Below, in pieces: positions 36,427-47,469 of a stretch of 64,000 bases of DNA. The DNA lies in assembly GCA_029204225.1 (NCBI GenBank), contig MU832124.1, forward strand, positions 1 through 64,000, written 5' to 3'. Numbering within the stretch: position 1 is the first letter of the stretch; the number at the start of each line of letters is the position of its first letter. The notes below the pieces were generated by a model. The model saw only the letters and a list, made by a program, of their open reading frames with translations, searched no databases and was not told the DNA's origin. Source of the DNA: Diphasiastrum complanatum (Eukaryota; Streptophyta; Lycopodiopsida; Lycopodiales; Lycopodiaceae). The position numbers and the translations under genes are program-made.

Positions 36427-37115
36427 TTGGAAGGCCCCTTTTGGAGTCCAAATTTGTGCAATTAATATCTCATGTTGAAAAAGATTGGAAGTCATCGCCA
36501 ATTTGTCAACATTAGACGAAGCCTAGCCATCAAAAAAGCGGCCTTCTGAATCTCTCTCTCTCTAGATATTGTTTGTCCTAGTTGTTACTTCTTGGAAGGC
36601 CCCTTTTGGAGTCCAGATTTCTTAGCATATTTACACTTTTGTGAAGTTACATCATCTTCATGATGATTTTCTTATTGTGGTATAACATCTAGAAGGGTGA
36701 TAGATCATAGGATAGAGTTTTTGTAGTCGAAATGTCTATTGGAAACCACATCACTTTAATGGCAAGTAAAATAGAGGAGTACCTTTGGATGGGCCTCATG
36801 AGAACATGAAAGTCAACATGGCTTCATTTGTCCCTCTAGAAAGTACAAAAAAGAATAGCATTAAAATATGTGTAGATTAAAAAGGTCAAGCAAACTTAAC
36901 CACATTTTAAAATATGCTCTTTCTAGGATGAATGACCTTGCACATAGCTTAACTAGAGATAAATAGTTCACTAAGATAGATATTAGAACAGTGTACTATC
37001 TTATGAAGATCAATTGAAAGAAGTACCAAAGATAGGTCTATAGACTCAATATGGCACTGCAAGCTTTTAATTTTATCATTTGTGTTAAGAAACATTGATT
37101 ATGGCAAGGTCACAT
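36427..37115. repeat. 689-bp duplicated flank, copy 2
   Basis: Matches 29463-30151 along its length; ends in the CACAT that borders C3's 3' LTR. Contains the same decayed gypsy RT stretch. Confidence 0.9.
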
Positions 37116-37875
37116 TGTGAAAGTACTGTACTTTAGGACCATAAATGGATCTACAAAAGATCCACAAGAGTGATTGGATGCTTGCTTAACAATCTATCAA
37201 AAAACTAGACACAAAAAAGTTGATCTAGATTGGCAATTTGACAAACAACAAGCATTAACAATCAAAAGCATTGATAAACATTGAAATCCGAGCCCACACG
37301 TGTGTACTACAGGCTGTAGTACGGCCTTCAACCTGAGAAACAAGTAGAAATTGATTTGGTTTCATTTGGATCACAAAAACTCAATGTACATAGTGAACTA
37401 GCTTGAGATTGCCAATGAGCTCCAAAAATTTTCTATCTTCTCACTATGGAGAGAGGGAATACATAGCAAATTCGACTTCCTTCTTGAAGTTAGGTGGATT
37501 TCCAGCATGTAATAAGGAAGTTAACTCACTCTCCTTGACTTAAAATGAAACCCTAGTCTATCTCCTAGAGTTATGCTTGGTAGGTAGCTAGTTGGTCAAA
37601 TTTTCACCTTAAACTTAGGTGTAGGTCCTATAAAGTAGGGATGACCACCAAATAGACATGACCAACTCTCTTGACTTGACCTAACCTACATTAGGATGGG
37701 TTTCCCATGTGGCATCATGGCCTCACATGTGTGGAACCCACTTGTGTACACAATTTACACTATTCTACATGGTTTTTGATCAAGCTAGATTTGCCAATTT
37801 TTGGCAATTCTTCACACTCCTCCTCAAATTTAGCTTGATCTATTTACAACTCTCTTGATAGATCAATGAAAGCTT

Positions 37876-38026
37876 TTAGAAGTGTCTAAAAAATCCAGCT
37901 ACAAAGAAGGAACTTTTGAGACTCCAATAGATAATGATGTCCATGAAGGATCTTTCACCACCTCTTAGAGGATCCCTTACAAGATGTTCCATAAATGTGT
38001 CTATATACATGTAGCACACTTCAAAA
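37876..38026 (-). pseudogene. RT-tail remnant in C3
   Basis: Same decayed IDTFMEHLVRDPLRGG segment as in C2; marks the 3' side of the large pol deletion that defines the family. Confidence 0.7.
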
Positions 38027-40207
38027 CTAAACATCATGCCAAGCCATGGATTCCAAGGCATTTTGTGCACTTGAAGATACATCAATGAAAATATTAAGTG
38101 CATAAATAATGTTGCCAAAGACAACTTGTCTTGCTTGATCCATATGATTGAGCCTAGATGGCTCCATCTTGATACTCAAGGTTCTTCTTGGAGTCCTCGG
38201 GTCTTGAGCTTGCTCCTCCACTTGACTTGACTCCAAACCATCAATGAATTGAATAAGGTGTTGATCCAAAGGTGCTTCTTCAAGTTTACAAATCTTCCAC
38301 TCTTGAAAGATCACATTTCCACCATTGACAAATTCTTTGGCTGAAAACAAGTACATTCGACAATCTCTACTTGAAGAGCAAAACACTACCATTATTCCTA
38401 TCATTGAAATAGGATAATCTTTGGTCCTTACATTTGAATGATCATGTTCAAAGCATGTGGACCCAAATATTTCCAATACAAATGATGTTTCATCTTTTAT
38501 GACACTATTCAAACTATTACAAAAATAGTTATCCAATGAAATTGCTTTATCAACAACAAATGTAGATTTCAAAGCATCCCATTTCATTGTCTTGTCATAC
38601 AAAGTAATAAACACCATGAATCTTAAAGGTAAGAAACAAGTCACTTCATGTTTACTAATACTTTCCAAAAAGTATTCAAAGATAGTAGACTCTCCAATGC
38701 TCACCACCCTTGCAAGATGCACACTTGAATGGACAATTTGCATGCAATTTGATGACTCGGACATTGTCATTGAGGACTCCCTTGGAACTCTCATGCTTTG
38801 AGGCTGATCCTCAAGATCTTCCTCCTTTTGATGCTCCTCCTCAATGCAAGCAAGATCACACTTTGCCAAGATCTCCTCTTGAGTGATCTCCTCCTTTGCC
38901 AAGCTCATTCTTTCAAAAGCAACACTAGCTTCCAACCTAAACAATCTTCCATGTTTAAATCCCTTCGTAATGCAAACATCATTCTTCAAGATGAAGCAAA
39001 CACCATGCTTAAAGTGGACATCCAAACCACTTTCTAAGAGTAAACCAACACTAAGCATATTCTTGGTGATTGATGGTACATAAAGGACATTTTCTAGGTC
39101 CATGCATTTTGAGGATTCTAGATACAAAGAGATGGTGCCAACATCATCTATCCTACACTCTTCATCATTTGCAGTAAAGACAAACTTTTTAGCATCATTG
39201 AAAGAGTGTAAGGTTGAGAAAAAGTCCTTTTCACAAGACATGTGGGAGCTAGCCCCACTGTCGATCCACCAATTGTCTCTTGAATTGCTATTGCTTGTTG
39301 GTGAGGATGTAGATGCCATCAAGAATACATCTACTTCATCCTCCTCCTCCTCCTTTGCAAGGTTTCCTTGTTTGTCCTCCTCCACTTGTGCTCTTAGCCT
39401 CTTGTAGCATTCAGATGCATAATGCCCCTTCTTTCCACAAAAGAAGCATTTTTGCTTTGACTTGTCCTTTGAGCTTGATGCATCATCCTCTTCTTTTGCC
39501 TCCTTTGGATGCTTCTTCTTTCCATTGGTCTTATTTTTTCCCTTGAATGAGAAATTGGATTTCTCATCACCATCCTGCAAAGACAAGGAACTCATTCTAG
39601 ATTTTGCATGGAGCATCCTACACTCTTCAGCCACTAATACACTATGAAGTTTTTCTATAGTTGGCAAAGTGTCTTGGATGGTAAAACTTTGGACCAAATT
39701 TGCAAAGTCATCTCCTAGACCATTAAGGACAATTTGTACAAGCTCTCCATCATGAATCTTCTCTCCAATGGAAGCCAACTCCCTATTTAGAGACTTGATT
39801 CTGAGTACATAATCCTGTGCACTCTCCTCACTTCTCCTCATGCTTTGCAAAATTTGATTTCTAAGCATAAGAACTCTAGAAGTGTTGCTAGACTCATAGA
39901 TTGATTTTAAAGACTCCCAAGCCTCTTTAGCATTAGTACAAGCTGATACTTCTCTCAACAAATCATTGCTCACATTCATCTTCACACAATGAAGTGCAAG
40001 CCTAGATCTCTTCTTGTATCTAGCTAACTCCTGTGCACCTAGAGGTTCATCTTCATCTTCAATCAAGAACTCATACAGGTCTTGGAGCACCAAGAGTGAC
40101 TCCATTCTAACCTTCCAAATAGCATAATTTGTAGAATTCAACCTCTCACTAGCTTCTAGAAGGTATGCTCCAGCAGATCCCATCTTACTAGTGACTTCTA
40201 CAAACAA
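38027..40207 (-). CDS. C3 Gag-protease-decayed integrase polyprotein, 726 aa
   Basis: Open from ATG at 40207 and the same length as the C2 product. It has the Gag core, zinc knuckle CFFCGKKGHYASEC (residues 254-267), protease Asp316 in WWIDSGASSHMS, and the same decayed integrase tail with HSSVHL. It differs from C2 at only a handful of residues (for example LVQSFTIQ versus LVLSFAIQ, CGKKGH versus CGRKGH). Retention of an uninterrupted frame through the dead integrase in two copies means either very recent copying or that the long product is tolerated or useful. Confidence 0.85.
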   Translation of the reverse strand: MFVEVTSKMGSAGAYLLEASERLNSTNYAIWKVRMESLLVLQDLYEFLIEDEDEPLGAQELARYKKRSRLALHCVKMNVSNDLLREVSACTNAKEAWESLKSIYESSNTSRVLMLRNQILQSMRRSEESAQDYVLRIKSLNRELASIGEKIHDGELVQIVLNGLGDDFANLVQSFTIQDTLPTIEKLHSVLVAEECRMLHAKSRMSSLSLQDGDEKSNFSFKGKNKTNGKKKHPKEAKEEDDASSSKDKSKQKCFFCGKKGHYASECYKRLRAQVEEDKQGNLAKEEEEDEVDVFLMASTSSPTSNSNSRDNWWIDSGASSHMSCEKDFFSTLHSFNDAKKFVFTANDEECRIDDVGTISLYLESSKCMDLENVLYVPSITKNMLSVGLLLESGLDVHFKHGVCFILKNDVCITKGFKHGRLFRLEASVAFERMSLAKEEITQEEILAKCDLACIEEEHQKEEDLEDQPQSMRVPRESSMTMSESSNCMQIVHSSVHLARVVSIGESTIFEYFLESISKHEVTCFLPLRFMVFITLYDKTMKWDALKSTFVVDKAISLDNYFCNSLNSVIKDETSFVLEIFGSTCFEHDHSNVRTKDYPISMIGIMVVFCSSSRDCRMYLFSAKEFVNGGNVIFQEWKICKLEEAPLDQHLIQFIDGLESSQVEEQAQDPRTPRRTLSIKMEPSRLNHMDQARQVVFGNIIYALNIFIDVSSSAQNALESMAWHDV

Positions 40208-41461
40208 GAAATAGATTTGATTGACTTGAAACTCACAAAGGTCTCACACTTGCAGTGTTTCACTCAAATTTGATTTTTAATCCAACAAATGGACTTATAA
40301 TCACTGTTCTATCACTCCCTCACAAAGCTGGAATGAAGATAAGATGAAGTGAAAACTACTTTCAAACAAATCTTGCCAAGAAATGGATTTGATTGTCTCT
40401 AGAAACTCACTAAGGTCTCTCTCTTGTAGTTTTTCACTCAAATTAGATTTCTAATCCAACAAATGGACTTATAGTCTCAGTTCTAGCACTCCCTCACAAA
40501 GTTGGAATGAAGATAAGATGATGTGAAATCTACTTACAATCAAATCTTGCCAATTTTGGCTATTTTTGGACAAAAAAATGACTTAATCTCTTTCTTCCTT
40601 CTTGGTGTACTTTGAAGACCTGTTTTTAACCTTAATAGGACTTGAACTCAGCCTAGATTAATTAGATTCCATGAAACAAATTCAAATCTAATCAATGGCA
40701 AATGATCTTGGTAGATTATCCTAGGATCTCCACCAAAAATTACACCAACAGCTCACAAATTAAATTTTTTCTGGATCAAATGAATACCATGCATTAAATG
40801 TAGGTTCAGAGGTGCCCACACATGTGGACAGTACGGATTTGGACCCCTACCAAGTTTGGGATCAAATCTCCTCACCAAAATCAAGATTGTAGCTTGCCCT
40901 CTCAATACTAGCTTTTAGCACCAAAACTTGCTAAAAATGGATTTGCATTAGATCAATGGCTTATGCTCTTGTACTTGGCTTTGATACCATGTGAAAGTAC
41001 TGTACTTTAGGACCATAAATGGATCTACAAAAGATCCACAAGAGTGATTGGATGCTTGCTTAACAGTCTATCAAAAAACTAGACACAAAAAAGTTGATCT
41101 AGATTGGCAATTTGACAAACAACAAGCATTAACAATCAAAAGCATTGATAAACATTGAAATACGAGCCCACACGTGTGTACTACAGGCTGTAGTACGGCC
41201 TTCAACCTGAGAAACAAGTAGAAATTGATTTGGTTTCATTTGGATCACAAAAACTCAATGTACATAGTGAACTAGCTTGATATTGCCAATGAGCTCCAAA
41301 AAATTTCTATCTTCTCACTATGGAGAGAGGGAATACATAGCAAATTCGACTTCCTTCTTGAAGTTAGGTGGATTTCCAGCATGTAATAAGGAAGTTAACT
41401 CACTCTCCTTGACTTAAAATGAAACCCTAGTCTATTTCCTAGAGTTATGCTTGGTAGGTAG

Positions 41462-42114
41462 TGTGAAAAACTCAGATCCAAAAGATGCTAAAGTTTCATA
41501 AAGATCTTGGCCATGGAAGTTATGCACATCTAGATTGAAAAAATGATAGAAATTGTGATGTTAAGCATACTAAACATCAACTAAACATCAAAATCTGATC
41601 ATAAGCTTCCACAAACAGAAACTTGCTGTCCCTGTCCGTACTTCAGAGCCTACAACCTGCATTTCACACGTGTGAAGCCATAGCAACAAAGAAATCACAA
41701 TTCTAGTGGCTAGAATGCAAGATATGAACAAAAAAGTGAGAGAGAAGAAGATGGACCTTCAAAGAGCATAACATTCATTCAATAGAATGAAAATGAGATG
41801 TGTACATACTCGTGGAGATGGCTATTTATAGCAGCCATAGTGCCTCTTGGCCACTTGTCTTATGATAGGCTAAAATTGGGGTCCAATAGGATTCACCCAT
41901 ATACCTAGAAATTTGGTCAAATAGGAATGCACCAAATTATGAGCCAATAGAAGAGCTCCACACTCGACCTCCTCTAATTAATGTGACCTCAAAAGTAGTG
42001 TACACATACTTTGGGCCTCTACATACATGTATGAACCTATCTCTAACTTTTATTTGGCCATAGGCCTACAAAATCTCAAGTTAGGAAAATACTACTAGTT
42101 GACAATTTTTCACA
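41462..42114 (-). repeat. 3' LTR of copia A
   Basis: 653 bp, TGTGAAAAACTC...CAATTTTTCACA, with 9-bp terminal inverted repeats (TGTGAAAAA/TTTTTCACA). CACACGTGTG at 41665-41674. GCTATAAATAGC (minus strand) at 41821-41832. Confidence 0.95.
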
Positions 42115-45100
42115 CTCCCTCTTCAACTAGTTTTAGCATAGATTTAGAAAGTACACCAAGACTTGTTCTATGCTTGAAAAATAAGTCCTTTCCCAATGCT
42201 TTGGTAAAGATATCAGCCACACATTCCTTTGATGGGACATGTTCAAGCTTGATCTCTTTTGCCAACACTTGTTCTCTCACAAAATGGTAAGCCACCTCGA
42301 TATGTTTGCTCCTTGCATGGAAAACCGGATTGCTTGCTAGACTTTGGGCTGAAAGGTTGTCACAAAAGATGATTGGACTCTCTGAAAAATCCAGCAAATG
42401 AAGCTCCATAATCATCCTCTTGATCCACACCATCTCCTTTGTGCATGATGTCAAAGCTTTGTACTCGGCCTCACTAGAAGAAAGTGATATAGTTGCTTGT
42501 TTCTTCGACATCCATGAGATAGCTCCATCACCTATGAAAATAGCATGTGCATTTATGGATTTTCTATCCATAAGGTCTCCTGCAAAATCTGAATCTGAAA
42601 AACCAAATAAGTTAGGTGATGAGCCTCTATAAACAATGCCAAAATCTTTTGTTCCCGAGATGTATCTCAAGATCCTCTTTCCTAGTTTCCAATGTTCTAT
42701 GCTAGGATCTTGCATGAATTGGCTTAATCTACCAACACAATAAGATAAATCAGGTCTTGTGATGGTTAGATATATAAGAGAACCTATTAGCTTCCTATAG
42801 AGAGTAATGTCCTCGAAGGATCTTTCATTACCTCTTATAGTTAGCTTTACATGTGATTCCATAGGTGTATCAATAGGATTTGCATCTACCATATGAAATC
42901 TATTGAGAATAGAAATAGCATACTTCTCTTGTGAAATAAAAGTGATTTGAGAAGTTCTAATTACTTCTATTCCTAAGATATAGCTCAAAAGACCAAGATC
43001 ATGCACTTCAAATTCCTTTTTTAGTGCTTTCTTGATATCTTCTATATCTTCCTTGTTCCCTCCACTTAAAATAATGTCATCCACATAAATTAGAAGGATT
43101 GTAACATCATTAGCACTAATTCTAAAGTAAAGTGAATGATCATACTCACTCATAGTGAAGTTTTGAGAAAGTAGAAAAGAGTTAAGCCTAGCATACCAAC
43201 TCCTTGGTGCTTGCTTAAGACCATACAAACTTTTTTGTAGAAAACACACATGATTAGGCTTGCTATGAGAAACATAGCTCTCGGGTTGCTCCATGTAGAC
43301 TTCCTCTTCAAGATCACCATTCAAGAAAGCATTAGAAATGTCTAATTGCCAAAGATCCCATCCATAAAGAGTTGCAAGGGAAATGATTACTCTTATGCTC
43401 ACCATCTTTGCCACGGGTGCAAAGGTTTCCTCATAGTCAATGCCATGCTCTTGAGCATAACCTTTAGCCACCAACCTTGCCTTCAACTTGTTGATAGATC
43501 CATCTTGATTTGTCTTTACCTTGAAGATCCATTTGCATCCAATTGCACTTTTGCCCTTTGGAAGCTCCACCAATCTCCATGTGTTGTTCTTCATAAGTGC
43601 TTCAAACTCAAGATCCATTGCTTGGATCCATTCCTCTTCTTGCCTTGCTTCATCTACACATGAAGGTACATCAAAAGAAGTTAGGAAAGCATAGTTGGAT
43701 CCATCCACCACTTGCTTACCTTTGCCATCATAAGTGAGCCTTGAGGGTTTCACTTTATGCCTTGGAGTTCTCCTTGGAATTTGACTTGAAGAGGCTTCTT
43801 CAACATCCACATCCAATGTGTCATCAACTCCATTGTCATCAAGCACATTAGTTGCAACAACACCATCATCACTTGAAACAACTTTTGGAATGTTACTTTC
43901 ATCAAAAATGACATCCCTACTTGTGAACACTTTCTTGATTGAAGGAACATAAATCCTATATGCTTTGCTTACTTCACTATAACCAACAAAAATGCCCTTT
44001 CTTGAAGATGGATCCTCCTTAGTTCTATCATCAAGAGTAATGTTGAAGTAGCAAATGCATCCAAAAGTTCTTAGAAACTTGACATTAGGCTTCGTACCAA
44101 ACAAAGCTTCAAAAGGGGTTTTTCCTTCCAATACAACACTTGGCCATCTATTGCATAGGAAATTTGCACACAACAAAGCATCACTCCAAAAAGGTTTAGG
44201 AAGATTAGCATTCAATCTCATTGCCTTTGCACTCTCACACAAGGTTCTATTCTTCCTCTCGGCCACTCCATTTTGTTGTGGTGTTCTTGGACATGTGTAC
44301 TCCCTCTTGATCCCATGCTCATCGCAAAAGGCTTTGAATTTGTTAGAAATGTATTCACCACCATTGTCGCTCCTCAAGCATTTGATTTTGGTTGTAAATT
44401 GAGTCTCAATAGCAACTTTGAACTTGACAAACACATCAAACACCTCATCCTTGCTCTTTAGTAGATAAACCCAACAAAATCTACTAAAATCATCAATGAA
44501 AGTTACATACATCTTAGCACCTCCATTGCTAATTGTAGTAACACCATGAATATCCGAATGCAAGAGAGAAAAAGGCATCTTAGATCTAGATATAGATCTA
44601 GTATATGGCAATCTATGTGATTTAGACAAAGCACATTCTTCACAAACATGATTCAAGCAAGTAAGAGACTTGGGAAGTCCCCTTACTACCTCCTTTTTGG
44701 CTATTACCTCCAAGGCCTTGTAGTTGAGATGTCCCATCCTTTTATGCCATACCTCTTGAATTGACATTTGTTCATTTGCCATGCATCCAACTTGGTTAGC
44801 AACAACACATGCATCAAGCTTGAACAATTTCCCTTGCCTTTTCCCTTTTGCAATGATACTACACCCCTTTTTGATCAAGCAAGCATCACCATCAAACTCA
44901 ACTTTGAATCCTTTGTCAAGCATTTGGCTTACACTAAGTAAGTTCTTGGTAATGGATGGAATGAGCAAAACATCTTTCAATTCTATATTCCTATTTGTAG
45001 AAAGTGAAATAGGAATTGTGCCAATCCCCTTGATTGCACACTCACCATCATTTGCGGTATAGATTACCTTCCTATCACCATCAAATGCCATTAAAGATGA

Positions 45101-46060
45101 AAAATACTCTTTATGATATGTCATATGAGAAGTGGCTCCACTATCAATCCACCAAGGATCAATGTCTCCATGATTAGCCAACAAGCAAGATGACATAACA
45201 AAAGCATCATTTGAAAGAAGCTCATCCCCACCCTCATCAATAGTTAGATTGGTTTGCTTTTCCCCTTGATCCCTCTTTTTCTTAAAACAATCACTAGCAA
45301 AATGCCCTTTGACTCCACAATAGAAACATTTTAGCTTAGATCTATCCTTCTTTTTGCCAAAAGTAGAGTGCTCACCTTGGTCTTGCCCTTTAGACCAATT
45401 GCTTTTACCTTTGCCCTTGAACTTGCCTTTAGAGAACATTGCCTCCTCTTCTCCTCCTTGAGATGTAGAAGATGCTCCCACTCTTGTTTGCAACCTGAAT
45501 TCTTCAGCCAACAAGACCTCTTGCAAGTCTCCAACACTTGGTAAACATTTTTGGATAGCATAACTTTGAACAAGATTAGCATGATCATCCAACAAGCCAT
45601 TGAGAATCACTTGAACAAGCTCCTCATTATTTATGCCATCATTAATGCATGCTAACTCATCATTCAATGCTTTAACTCTCAAAACAAAAGCATGTCCATT
45701 CTCACTCTTCTTTTGCATACAAGAAAAGATTTGCCTTCTTAAAGTCAACACTCTAGAAGTAGACTTGGATTCATAAACCTTCTTCAAGGCTTCCCAAGCT
45801 TCACTAGATGATGTGCACTTACCAACCTCTTTGATAAGCTCATTTGTCACATTCATCTTGATCATGTGAAGGGCTTTCTTTGCCCTCTTGTCATACCTCA
45901 ATTGTTCTTGAGGTGCCAAAGGTCTCTCCTCCACACCTACAACAATATCCATCAACTCATTCATCTCAAGCAAAGACTCCATCCTTACTTTCCAAGTAGA
46001 ATAGTTGAGGGAGGTAAGCCTATCATTGCTTTCCAACATGTAGCCTCCATTTGTAGCCAT
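42110..46060 (-). CDS. Copia A Gag-Pol polyprotein, 1316 aa
   Basis: A complete Ty1/copia polyprotein in one frame, order Gag-PR-IN-RT-RH. Gag about 1-240 (RLTSLNYSTWKVRMES near the start). CCHC zinc knuckle CFYCGVKGHFASDC at 245-258. Protease WWIDSGATSHMT with Asp306. Pre-integrase VWHKRMGHLNYKALEV...CEECALSKSH. Integrase DD35E: Asp503 (HSDIHG), Asp565 (LRSDNGGEY), Glu601 (NGVAERKNR). RT with NAFLNGDLEEEVYMEQP, SLYGLKQAPRSWY and YVDD at 992-995. RNase H with DSDFAGD (Asp1158) and SLSSSEAEY. All catalytic motifs I can check are present. The stop is TGA at 42112-42110, made by the first bases of the 3' LTR, so the ORF reads through the PPT. No frameshift between gag and pol, as usual in plant copia. 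Confidence 0.95.
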   Translation of the reverse strand: MATNGGYMLESNDRLTSLNYSTWKVRMESLLEMNELMDIVVGVEERPLAPQEQLRYDKRAKKALHMIKMNVTNELIKEVGKCTSSSEAWEALKKVYESKSTSRVLTLRRQIFSCMQKKSENGHAFVLRVKALNDELACINDGINNEELVQVILNGLLDDHANLVQSYAIQKCLPSVGDLQEVLLAEEFRLQTRVGASSTSQGGEEEAMFSKGKFKGKGKSNWSKGQDQGEHSTFGKKKDRSKLKCFYCGVKGHFASDCFKKKRDQGEKQTNLTIDEGGDELLSNDAFVMSSCLLANHGDIDPWWIDSGATSHMTYHKEYFSSLMAFDGDRKVIYTANDGECAIKGIGTIPISLSTNRNIELKDVLLIPSITKNLLSVSQMLDKGFKVEFDGDACLIKKGCSIIAKGKRQGKLFKLDACVVANQVGCMANEQMSIQEVWHKRMGHLNYKALEVIAKKEVVRGLPKSLTCLNHVCEECALSKSHRLPYTRSISRSKMPFSLLHSDIHGVTTISNGGAKMYVTFIDDFSRFCWVYLLKSKDEVFDVFVKFKVAIETQFTTKIKCLRSDNGGEYISNKFKAFCDEHGIKREYTCPRTPQQNGVAERKNRTLCESAKAMRLNANLPKPFWSDALLCANFLCNRWPSVVLEGKTPFEALFGTKPNVKFLRTFGCICYFNITLDDRTKEDPSSRKGIFVGYSEVSKAYRIYVPSIKKVFTSRDVIFDESNIPKVVSSDDGVVATNVLDDNGVDDTLDVDVEEASSSQIPRRTPRHKVKPSRLTYDGKGKQVVDGSNYAFLTSFDVPSCVDEARQEEEWIQAMDLEFEALMKNNTWRLVELPKGKSAIGCKWIFKVKTNQDGSINKLKARLVAKGYAQEHGIDYEETFAPVAKMVSIRVIISLATLYGWDLWQLDISNAFLNGDLEEEVYMEQPESYVSHSKPNHVCFLQKSLYGLKQAPRSWYARLNSFLLSQNFTMSEYDHSLYFRISANDVTILLIYVDDIILSGGNKEDIEDIKKALKKEFEVHDLGLLSYILGIEVIRTSQITFISQEKYAISILNRFHMVDANPIDTPMESHVKLTIRGNERSFEDITLYRKLIGSLIYLTITRPDLSYCVGRLSQFMQDPSIEHWKLGKRILRYISGTKDFGIVYRGSSPNLFGFSDSDFAGDLMDRKSINAHAIFIGDGAISWMSKKQATISLSSSEAEYKALTSCTKEMVWIKRMIMELHLLDFSESPIIFCDNLSAQSLASNPVFHARSKHIEVAYHFVREQVLAKEIKLEHVPSKECVADIFTKALGKDLFFKHRTSLGVLSKSMLKLVEEGV

Positions 46061-46648
46061 GTTGCAATGATTGATCTCTGATCTTTGACCTGTTCCAATG
46101 CACTAAGCACTCTCTTGAATCAACAAATGAAACACAAGAAGAAATCACAAAGATTTGGAACCTAAAACCTTACTTTTTCTCTCTTTTCCTCACTTTTTCC
46201 TTAATTTTAGCCACTAGTTTTATGATTTCTTGATCAAACCAAGACCAAACCTCAATATACTTGCTTTTCCCTCACTCCTAAGATTGAAATACACTCTTGA
46301 ATCATTCAGCAAACTGAAAATCAGAGGGTTACATCAATTTTGAAGTTTTTGACATGAAGAAGCAAGAAATTGAATCAAAAAACTATATGCTAGAATGGAA
46401 AACTAATAGGATCTTGTTGGATCTTGCATCTCCCTCTTTCCAAAACAATTTTTGTCTCCTTATTCTGATAAGTAGAGAGGGAATTCGTCCTACTTCAATT
46501 GAAATGCATACAAATGATGTTTTGATCACAAAGATCCAATTTCTACACATAAATCAACAAGATTTTTAGCTAGAAACTTGATTGGAATGCTACAAAAGCA
46601 AACTCGCCCACAAATCTCTTCTAAATCTGGCAAAACCTGCACATTTGG

Positions 46649-46669
46649 CCGCCTAATGCTCTGATACCA
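46649..46669 (-). promoter_or_regulatory. Initiator-Met primer binding site of copia A
   Basis: TGGTATCAGAGC directly abuts the 5' LTR on the minus strand, complementary to the 3' end of initiator tRNA-Met. The leader to the ATG at 46060 is about 590 nt. Confidence 0.95.
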
Positions 46670-47322
46670 TGTGAAAAACTCAGATCCAAAAGATGCTAAA
46701 GTTTCATAAAGATCTTGGCCATGGAAGTTATGCACATCTAGATTGAAAAAATGATAGAAATTGTGATGTTAAGCATACTAAACATCAACTAAACATCAAA
46801 ATCTGATCATAAGCTTCCACAAACAGAAACTTGCTGTCCCTGTCCGTACTTCAGAGCCTACAACCTGCATTTCACACGTGTGAAGCCATAGCAACAAAGA
46901 AATCACAATTCTAGTGGCTAGAATGCAAGATATGAACAAAAAAGTGAGAGAGAAGAAGATGGACCTTCAAAGAGCATAACATTCATTCAATAGAATGAAA
47001 ATGAGATGTGTACATACTCGTGGAGATGGCTATTTATAGCAGCCATAGTGCCTCTTGGCCACTTGTCTTATGATAGGCTAAAATTGGGGTCCAATAGGAT
47101 TCACCCATATACCTAGAAATTTGGTCAAATAGGAATGCACCAAATTATGAGCCAATAGAAGAGCTCCACACTCGACCTCCTCTAATTAATGTGACCTCAA
47201 AAGTAGTGTACACATACTTTGGGCCTCTACATACATGTATGAACCTATCTCTAACTTTTATTTGGCCATAGGCCTACAAAATCTCAAGTTAGGAAAATAC
47301 TACTAGTTGACAATTTTTCACA
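46670..47322 (-). repeat. 5' LTR of copia A (promoter LTR)
   Basis: 653 bp, reads the same as the 3' LTR. The promoter-like GCTATAAATAGC is at 47029-47040 on the minus strand, so transcription would start around 47000 and leave roughly 330 nt of R-U5. CACACGTGTG at 46873-46882 would then be downstream of the start. Confidence 0.95.
47029..47040 (-). promoter_or_regulatory. TATA box of copia A
   Basis: GCTATAAATAGC, a palindromic TATA-type motif, is conserved in A's other LTR (41821-41832) and in copia G's LTR. Start-site position is inferred. Confidence 0.6.
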
Positions 47323-47469
47323 GGTAGCTAGTTGGTCAAATTTTCACCTTAAACTTAGGTGTAGGTCCTATAAAGTAGGGATAACCACCAAATAGACATG
47401 ACCAACTCTCTTGACTTGACCTAACCTACATTAGGATGGGTTTTCCCATGTAGCATCATGGCCTCACAT

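Larger units (their letters stand above)
41457..47327 (-). mobile_element. Copia A: complete, apparently intact element, TSD GGTAG
   Basis: 5861 bp (41462-47322) with two 653-bp LTRs, flanked by GGTAG at 41457-41461 and 47323-47327. I see no difference between the LTRs. Primer site TGGTATCAGAGC runs from 46669 downwards; PPT GAAGAGGGAG lies at the inner edge of the 3' LTR. One uninterrupted gag-pol frame. It is inserted in the 5' LTR of C3; the uninterrupted target is visible in C2. Structure and LTR identity point to a recent, possibly competent insertion. Confidence 0.95.
37111..47469 (-). mobile_element. Copia C3: non-autonomous element, 5' LTR split by element A and by an inversion breakpoint
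   Basis: 3' LTR 37116-37816 (701 bp), ORF 38027-40207, leader, primer site with one change (TGGTATCAAAGCC, from 40989 downwards), then the 5' LTR in pieces: 40990-41461, interrupted by element A, resuming 47328-47469 and stopping short. The missing 87 bp match 59576-59662 in reverse orientation. The three pieces sum to 701 bp. Left TSD CACAT is 37111-37115; ATGTG (its reverse complement) precedes 59576. Confidence 0.9.

Noticed and set aside
43346-45062. Plus-strand frames across element A
   Set aside because: They are antisense shadows of the intact gag-pol and carry no motifs.
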